From positions 1,240,001 through 1,304,000 of the forward strand of contig NC_019693.1 in assembly GCF_000317105.1 (NCBI RefSeq): a stretch of DNA of 64,000 bases, read 5' to 3'. The stretch comes from Oscillatoria acuminata PCC 6304. Lineage in GTDB: Bacteria; Cyanobacteriota; Cyanobacteriia; Cyanobacteriales; Laspinemataceae. The number at the start of each line of letters is the position of its first letter. The stretch's first letter is position 1. Shown here in pieces: positions 59,442 through 64,000 of this stretch. A program made the position numbers and the translations under genes. A model generated the notes under the pieces. That model was given only the letters and a program-made list of their open reading frames with translations, made no database searches and had not been told where the DNA came from.

Positions 59442-59759
59442 AAGTAGCGTTAGAAGCCGATCAAGGTCTTCTGGCTTAAGCTTCTGTAGTTCTCTGGCTG
59501 CAAGCTGGAGTTTGTTGTCATGGACATCAATTTTGTCCACGCCCTCACCGATTAACCACGACGCGCTGACATCAAAAATTTCAGCAAGCTGTGCAATCTC
59601 TTCAGCCGAAACACTTCTGTTAGCAGCTTCTATTTCTGAGATTGATGGTCTATGAAGACCCAGTATTTGTGCTACTTGAGCTTGAGAGAGCCCCGCCATC
59701 TTGCGAGCTTCACGAATGCGGGAAGCGATAATTGCTTTTTTTCCTATTGCTTCGGTCAT
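59409..59759 (-). CDS. XRE family transcriptional regulator
   Basis: 116 residues. The helix-turn-helix lies at residues ~12-68 (IREARKMAGLSQAQVAQILG, RPSISEIEAANRSVSAEEIA, LAEIFDVSASWLIG). A short helical tail (LAARELQKLKPEDLDRLLTL) probably mediates dimerisation. It overlaps the carrier-like gene upstream (ATGA) and the ImmA gene downstream (GTGA), so the three are tightly coupled. As the partner of an ImmA/IrrE peptidase it most likely represses the operon, with the inverted repeat at 60074-60090 as a candidate operator. Confidence 0.92.
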   Translation of the reverse strand: MTEAIGKKAIIASRIREARKMAGLSQAQVAQILGLHRPSISEIEAANRSVSAEEIAQLAEIFDVSASWLIGEGVDKIDVHDNKLQLAARELQKLKPEDLDRLLTLLASMRTGGNQQ

Positions 59760-60049
59760 CCTTGATTCTCCTTTCTGCTGACCATTTCGCAGACTACAGC
59801 CGCTGATTCACTAATATTAAGTGGACGCTTACCATCCTCTGAGAGAAAAATATTTTTATCATTAGGGATGTTTACGTCAAGCGCATCGGCCAACATACTG
59901 ATTGCGACGGGCCAGAGCATACTGTCAAATCCTTCAAGGTTACTAAGCGGACACGTCGTTCCCACGATGCCGCTGCCGTCATATCCGCTATCGCTCTGGA
60001 TGCCTTGAAGCACCTCTATCAGTTTCACCTCCACTTCGTTTGAGGTCAT
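59756..60049 (-). CDS. Acyl-carrier-protein-like small protein
   Basis: 97 residues, first gene of the operon, with AAAGG eight bases before the ATG. The segment LEGFDSMLWPVAISMLADAL followed by VNIPNDKNIFL resembles the phosphopantetheine-attachment helix of acyl carrier proteins (x-D-S-x-x-x-x-x-x-x-x-x-L, then a V-x-I-P strand). Ser43 would be the attachment site. The remaining Ile/Ser-Glu-Ser-AAVVCEMV helix fits the last helix of the fold. A carrier protein in a nucleotide-modification operon is unexpected; the acpS gene at the other end of the island could activate it. The alternative is a mere structural resemblance without the prosthetic group. Confidence 0.6.
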   Translation of the reverse strand: MTSNEVEVKLIEVLQGIQSDSGYDGSGIVGTTCPLSNLEGFDSMLWPVAISMLADALDVNIPNDKNIFLSEDGKRPLNISESAAVVCEMVSRKENQG

Positions 60050-60073
60050 AGCCTGTACCTTTATATTACTAGG

Positions 60074-60090
60074 GGTAAGAATATCTTACC
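60074..60090 (-). promoter_or_regulatory. Perfect inverted repeat in the promoter of the six-gene operon (candidate XRE operator)
   Basis: GGTAAGA-ATA-TCTTACC, two 7-base half-sites around a 3-base centre, 25-41 bases upstream of the start at 60049. A TTGATA that could be a -35 element lies upstream on the minus strand, so the dyad would overlap the -10 region. Size and symmetry suit an XRE-type repressor such as the one encoded by the second gene. Confidence 0.65.
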
Positions 60091-60225
60091 ATAAATTTAC
60101 AGAGTATCAACAATGGAGAACTTAACGGGGTTTCCATATCCTTGCAGGGAAGGAAACTTTCATAATTTACAGCTAAGTTTTGTACAGTACAGCTTGCTAT
60201 TGGTAGTTTTGAGCTAAATATCAGG

Positions 60226-60850
60226 CTAGCATTGAGCTATAGTTTCACTTACGATAAATTTCAAAGCCGTCCATACTGATTGCTGGGTAATGTAGATTGA
60301 TCGTGCCGTCCCAATCTCCAAATCAAAATAGGTAGCAAACCGTTTGAGATTCCCCGCAGCCATCCGGTACAGGTAATCCACCCCCTCAGCCGCCACCCGG
60401 ACATTTACGCTCTCGCTCTGCAAGTTCAGTATCACCATCTCAGCACAAGATAGGTGATTTGTCAACTTTTCTGGTTTGGGTTTCAAAAGATCAGGAGCTT
60501 GCAACATTGGATATGGCAGCCTCGCACATCCCAGCCCCCCAAAATTATAGAACTCTGGGTCAGTTTCCAAACAACTGCCAAGCAAGATTTGTCCGGCTGC
60601 GGCATGATTTCCGCAATCCAAATACCACGCACCCCACCAAGATGGTCAGGCTTGTTGTAGGCGTAGCGAATCAACTTGGGGTCAAATTCCTGCACCAAAG
60701 CCGTCGCGTCCACTCCCCAAGCGATAGAGTATCCCAATGCTAGAGCCTGCACCTTGGGGAGTCCAATTTCCTTATCGCAGAAAGCTTGCCTGCTGATGTT
60801 GGCTTCTTCAACTAGATCGGGATCTGCGATCGCCTGCGGTAGGTTATGCT
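60226..60850 (-). pseudogene. Frameshifted gene of unknown family
   Basis: Two minus-strand frames follow each other. The upstream one (open from ~60850, GTG at 60752) encodes LVEEANISRQAFCDKEIGLP, VQALALGYSIAWGVDATALV and EFDPKLIRYAYNKPDHLGGV, and ends around 60483. The downstream one (to 60226) encodes KLTNHLSCAEMVILNLQSES, AAEGVDYLYRMAAGNLKRFA and TARSIYITQQSVWTALKFIV. Both parts have protein-like composition, the frames are offset, and neither half has its own credible start, so one gene broken near 60480-60520 is the simplest reading. I do not recognise the family. A sequencing error would look the same. Confidence 0.45.
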
Positions 60851-61047
60851 AACGCCATACTGCTGGGGCAACGCACGCTGCTCTTCACCTGTCTATATCC
60901 CCCTGATGCGTTAGCGAAGGTATCGGTTGGCGAAGCCTTTCCGCCTGGTGACAAAGAGGCTGGAAGCTAGACTGTATCGTGATTTTAGCCTTGAAAGCCC
61001 GAAGAGTGATGCTTGCACCGATAGCGATCGCCTCTCTAACTTCATCA
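60851..61047. other. Non-coding spacer
   Basis: About 200 bases between the broken gene and xisI. No gene, repeat or RNA was recognised beyond one CGATCG-rich site near 61021-61033. Confidence 0.45.
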
Positions 61048-61380
61048 CTACCTCACCGCCAACTCTGTAAATTTACGCATATAAGGTGACCTGTATCCAA
61101 GCACGATATCAGACTTAGGCACTCCAGCTGCAATTAACTCATTAGCTATCCCTATCTCAGTTCCATCTCGTTGAATCCAAATTTTTCCCTCCCTAATCTC
61201 CAGGTGAATAACACATCCAAACACTCGTTTCTCTCCACGCCACCCGACATGAAACATCAGATAGCGATCGCGCTCAACATCGAAAGCAATTTGAGTCTCT
61301 ACTTCGCAATCATCACTATCGCAATCACCCTGTTTTTCGACAATTGTTTTAATTAATTTTCTATATTTCTCTATCTCCAT
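61048..61380 (-). CDS. xisI: XisI family protein
   Basis: A 110-residue protein matching the XisI family in length and blocks: the opening helix YRKLIKTIVEKQGD, then AFDVERDRYLMFHVGWRGEK, HLEIREGKIWIQRDGTEIGI and the C-terminal VLGYRSPYMRKFTELAV. XisI was first described as a factor needed for excision of the fdxN element in heterocyst-forming cyanobacteria, but many copies exist outside that context. It overlaps xisH by 10 bases, so the pair is one unit. No element ends or XisF-type recombinase are nearby. Confidence 0.93.
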   Translation of the reverse strand: MEIEKYRKLIKTIVEKQGDCDSDDCEVETQIAFDVERDRYLMFHVGWRGEKRVFGCVIHLEIREGKIWIQRDGTEIGIANELIAAGVPKSDIVLGYRSPYMRKFTELAVR

Positions 61381-61787
61381 AATACAATTTCCTCTCTAAT
61401 TGGATTAAATACAAGCAAGTTCAATTGCATCCGTGTCACTGACATTTGAGCCAAACGTCGAGTGAAAAATTCTTCATAAATATCTTCTGGAACTGCTAAA
61501 TAAAGAACTCTATCTGGCTGTTGTTCTGCTAAAACTACTTTATAGTTCCAAGATTGACCGATGGCTGAGTGAAAATCAGTAATTAATGAAAGACCTAAAA
61601 AACTTTTAATTTCTACTGCTATTTTCTGCCCGGATCTTTCTGCTCCCAAGAGGTTATTTTCAGCCCCTAAATCAACATACAACCTGTCTTCATCTACTTT
61701 AAGATAAATAGGATCGTCAGTAATCGTCCACCCTTCCTTTTCCAGTGCTGAACGTACAACGGTATGAAAGATATCTTTTGCAGACAT
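61371..61787 (-). CDS. xisH: XisH family protein (endonuclease-like fold)
   Basis: 138 residues with the XisH pattern: an N-terminal helix (DIFHTVVRSALEKEGWTITD), DRLYVDLGAENNLLGAERSG, then KIAVEIKSFLGLSLITDFHS. Asp in YVDLGAE and Glu-x-Lys in VEIK fit the PD-(D/E)xK nuclease core. WNYKVVLAEQQPDRVLYLAV and the closing VFNPIREEIVLW complete the domain. It is translated directly before xisI. The family's retention of nuclease residues is consistent with a toxin-like or recombination-related role; an activity has not been shown that I know of. Confidence 0.93.
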   Translation of the reverse strand: MSAKDIFHTVVRSALEKEGWTITDDPIYLKVDEDRLYVDLGAENNLLGAERSGQKIAVEIKSFLGLSLITDFHSAIGQSWNYKVVLAEQQPDRVLYLAVPEDIYEEFFTRRLAQMSVTRMQLNLLVFNPIREEIVLWR

Positions 61788-62229
61788 AGCTTGACGTGAC
61801 GATTCTCCTCTATTCTTACTTATAACTCAGGCACGCTTCTTTTGGGTAAAATCTCAATAATCTTCTCAGCCAAAGCATTACCCAATTCACTGGGCCCCAC
61901 CTTATGCAACCTCCCCCCATACACAGGCCCCTCACCCATCAGTCCTTCATCAGAAATACGCTATTGTTTTAGCATTTCATTCACCCGACGTGGGACAGCA
62001 CAGCGGATATGCGATCGCTTAGAATTCCCATTCTTGATGAATTGATGGCACAAAATCTCGAAGAAATATTTGGTTTTGTGCCAGACAGGATAAGGCTTTT
62101 AGAATTTTTTCACGAGATATCTCAATAAACCTTACCCGAACTCATAGCCCCGTCATCCCTCTGTCCCCTCCACCTCCATCAACTCTGTGACAATCCGTGA
62201 AATCAGTGGTTCATTCCACCTCCCCATCC
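61788..62229. other. Spacer with a degraded minus-strand coding trace
   Basis: About 440 bases. On the minus strand (~61828-62040) the frame reads FIKNGNSKRSHIRCAVPRRV, a stop, then RISDEGLMGEGPVYGGRLHK and VGPSELGNALAEKIIEILPK. This looks like a remnant of a protein gene with a nonsense mutation, family unknown. The AATCCGTGAAATCAGTGGTT string at ~62190-62210 is a copy of the dispersed element seen at 44607-44702. Confidence 0.4.
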
Positions 62230-63924
62230 CTAATTCTGAGAAGTCGGATTCGGCTTATTCATCTCCTCCATAATAATTTCTTGATTAATCAACGCCTGAG
62301 AATGAGTCGGATTGAGTTCCAACGCTTTTTGGGTCGCTGCTAAAGCATCCCCATATTCTTCTAAAAATCTCAGGGCGATGCCTTTCCCCGCCCAAAAATC
62401 AGCATTTTCAGCATTAATTTGGATAGCACGTTCGTAAGTTGTAACCGCCTCCCCATAGCGGCGCAATGCCATTAGTCCGAGGGCGCGATTGTAGAGGGCG
62501 GGGGCGGATTCGGGGGTCATTCCTAGGGCGCTGTCAGCGGAGGCGACTGCTTCGGTATAGCGTTCTAAGCGATAGAGGACCGCACTCTGATTTACCCAAA
62601 TATCCGCCATTGTGGGCCGATCGCCTACGTTGGCATCCCCTCTCAAAGCGCGATTGTACGCATCCACGGCTTCGTCATATCGGCCTAATCCGGTGAGAAT
62701 TCGCCCTTGATTAAACCAAGCTAAGGATGACCCCGGGGCGACTGCGATCGCCCGTTCCGTAGCGGCTAAGGCTTCTTGTTCTCGGTTCAAATGCCACAGG
62801 GGGACGCTGCGATTACTCCAAGCATCGGCTAACTGGGGATTAAGCCCGATCGCCTTATTAGAAGCAGCCAGGGATTCTTCATAGTTTTCCAGTCCCGTAA
62901 GCGCATTGGCTAACTGTACCCAGGCATAAGCCGGTCCCAAGTCTCCCCAGTTGCCATCTCCCTCCTGCAGTGCCATTTCACAAGCCGCTTTTGCCGGTTC
63001 ATAGCTGCCTAATCGGTTCAAGTTGGCGCATTGATGCAGCAAGGTAAAGGAAGATTGGGGATTGATTTTAACTGCCCATTGGAAGGAGAGTTGCGCTTCG
63101 GGGTGTCTACCAAGGATGCCGAGGATAATCCCTTGTTCCGTCCAGGATGCAGCATCATTGGGTTCCAATCCCAAGGCGCGATCGTAGGCAGCTAAGGCTT
63201 CGTCATAGCGTCTTTGGGATTTGAGCAGTCTGGCTTTGTTCGCCCACGCAACAGCGGGGTTGAGGGTGCCCCAATTTTGATTGACTTGCAAGGCGCGATC
63301 GCAAGCCGTCAGTGCTTCTGCACCTTGTCCCAATTCCGAGAGAATGGCGCATCGTCTTGCCAAGGCGATGGAATAATTGGGATTAATTTTAATTGCCCAT
63401 TCGTAAGAAGTGAGGGCTTCTTCGATTTGACCCGAACGACTTAAGGCGACTCCGCGATGATACCAGGCGACCGCAGGGGATTGGGTTTCCCAGTTGTTAT
63501 CCATGCGTAAGGCAGTGTCACAGGAGGCGATCGCTTCTTCATATTGACTGAGTTCGACTGCCCCGGAACAGCGTTTTGTGAGTAATAGGGAATTGTTGGG
63601 GTCGCGTTCAATGGCTTGGTTGTAGGAGGCGACGGCTTCGGCATACTGGGTTAAGGCAAATAAGGCATCCCCGCGATCGCTCCAAACGATGGGGTCATTG
63701 GTATTTAAGGCGATCGCAGCATCACAGGCGGCCACTGCCTCCTCATATTGCCCTTGTTCCAGGAAGGTTCGACATAACCCCGCCCAATGGGAAAAATCCT
63801 CTAACCCCTCCTGTGCCAATACCCGAGAGTTGCCGCTTCCCACCCCCATTCCAGCCATCATCAATAGAACAGATATCCCGATTTTTACTGAATTGCTTCC
63901 GGTTTTTACAAGCTGTTTATTCAT
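62230..63924 (-). CDS. Exported TPR-repeat protein
   Basis: 564 residues. A signal peptide is visible (IGISVLLMMAGMGVGSG, cleavage near VLAQ). From residue ~45 to the C-terminus it consists of about 14 tetratricopeptide repeats with the usual W-L-G-Y-A-F-A-P pattern (AWYHRGVALSRSGQIEEALT, AWANKARLLKSQRRYDEALA, DFWAGKGIALRFLEEYGDAL). TPR superhelices bind other proteins. The protein has no enzymatic domain. It begins with ATG at 63924. Partners cannot be deduced; it is on the opposite side of the island from the CHAT-TPR protein. Confidence 0.88.
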   Translation of the reverse strand: MNKQLVKTGSNSVKIGISVLLMMAGMGVGSGNSRVLAQEGLEDFSHWAGLCRTFLEQGQYEEAVAACDAAIALNTNDPIVWSDRGDALFALTQYAEAVASYNQAIERDPNNSLLLTKRCSGAVELSQYEEAIASCDTALRMDNNWETQSPAVAWYHRGVALSRSGQIEEALTSYEWAIKINPNYSIALARRCAILSELGQGAEALTACDRALQVNQNWGTLNPAVAWANKARLLKSQRRYDEALAAYDRALGLEPNDAASWTEQGIILGILGRHPEAQLSFQWAVKINPQSSFTLLHQCANLNRLGSYEPAKAACEMALQEGDGNWGDLGPAYAWVQLANALTGLENYEESLAASNKAIGLNPQLADAWSNRSVPLWHLNREQEALAATERAIAVAPGSSLAWFNQGRILTGLGRYDEAVDAYNRALRGDANVGDRPTMADIWVNQSAVLYRLERYTEAVASADSALGMTPESAPALYNRALGLMALRRYGEAVTTYERAIQINAENADFWAGKGIALRFLEEYGDALAATQKALELNPTHSQALINQEIIMEEMNKPNPTSQN

Positions 63925-64000
63925 ATAATTTTCCTGCTACTGTCATCATTGGTTTGGATTAGTTTCTTCCGAATTACAGCGATTTTCGATGCCATTGGGC
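63925..64000. other. Window edge, no feature seen
   Basis: 76 bases upstream of the TPR gene. Contains its presumptive promoter; nothing else recognised. Confidence 0.4.

Overview
The window comes from a cyanobacterium. The octamer GCGATCGC (HIP1) and its core CGATCG recur across coding and spacer DNA. Cyanobacterial families are frequent (DUF4079, DUF1830, DUF6761-like, DUF928, XisH/XisI, CHAT-TPR, hemagglutinin-type exoproteins). No heterocyst or nitrogenase cluster is present; the only nitrogenase-related trace is a broken Mo-nitrogenase C-terminal-domain gene. A filamentous, non-heterocystous Oscillatoriales-type organism is my inference.

Layout. 1-7.1 kb: the end of a hemagglutinin-like exoprotein, a CHAT-TPR protein, then housekeeping genes (short MscS, glutaredoxin, DCC oxidoreductase, tadA, plsC). 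7.2-13.5 kb: two duplicated secreted CAP-RTX proteins and an S8 protease. 13.9-29.1 kb: ordinary genes, including a BolA/monothiol-glutaredoxin pair, response regulator, ABC ATPase, B12-type radical SAM enzyme, MscS-cNMP channel, MBL hydrolase, and a CHASE2 cyclase with DUF928.

29.5-54.0 kb is a contractile injection system (eCIS/tCIS type) locus in two arms. The minus-strand arm carries the tail terminator-like DUF4255 protein, sheath, three tube-family proteins, two small tail-assembly-like proteins and a tiny DUF6760-like gene. A histidine kinase/NarL regulator pair and three tandem methyltransferase paralogues separate it from the plus-strand arm. That arm has a second DUF4255 protein, a small protein, a Pvc15-like AAA+ ATPase and a cargo-like block: two DUF4157 proteins with nearly identical leaders but unrelated C-termini (one nucleotidyltransferase-like), a YbjN-domain partner, a lipase with a shortened version of the same leader, and a tandem DUF1795 protein resembling the Eag chaperones of type VI secretion. 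No baseplate, spike or tail-fibre genes are visible, so they must lie elsewhere if the machine works.

54.6-60.1 kb is a compact island. A six-gene minus-strand operon with overlapping or near-abutting genes encodes an acyl-carrier-like protein, an XRE regulator, an ImmA/IrrE peptidase, a thymidylate-synthase-like enzyme, a 5-hmdU-kinase/AGPT-pyrophosphorylase-like protein and a MazG-like pyrophosphohydrolase. A perfect inverted repeat sits in its promoter. DUF1643 and acpS genes lie at its far end on the other strand. I read it as a candidate, possibly undescribed, nucleotide or DNA-base modification (defence-like) system. The window closes with a frameshifted gene, an xisH/xisI pair and an exported TPR protein.
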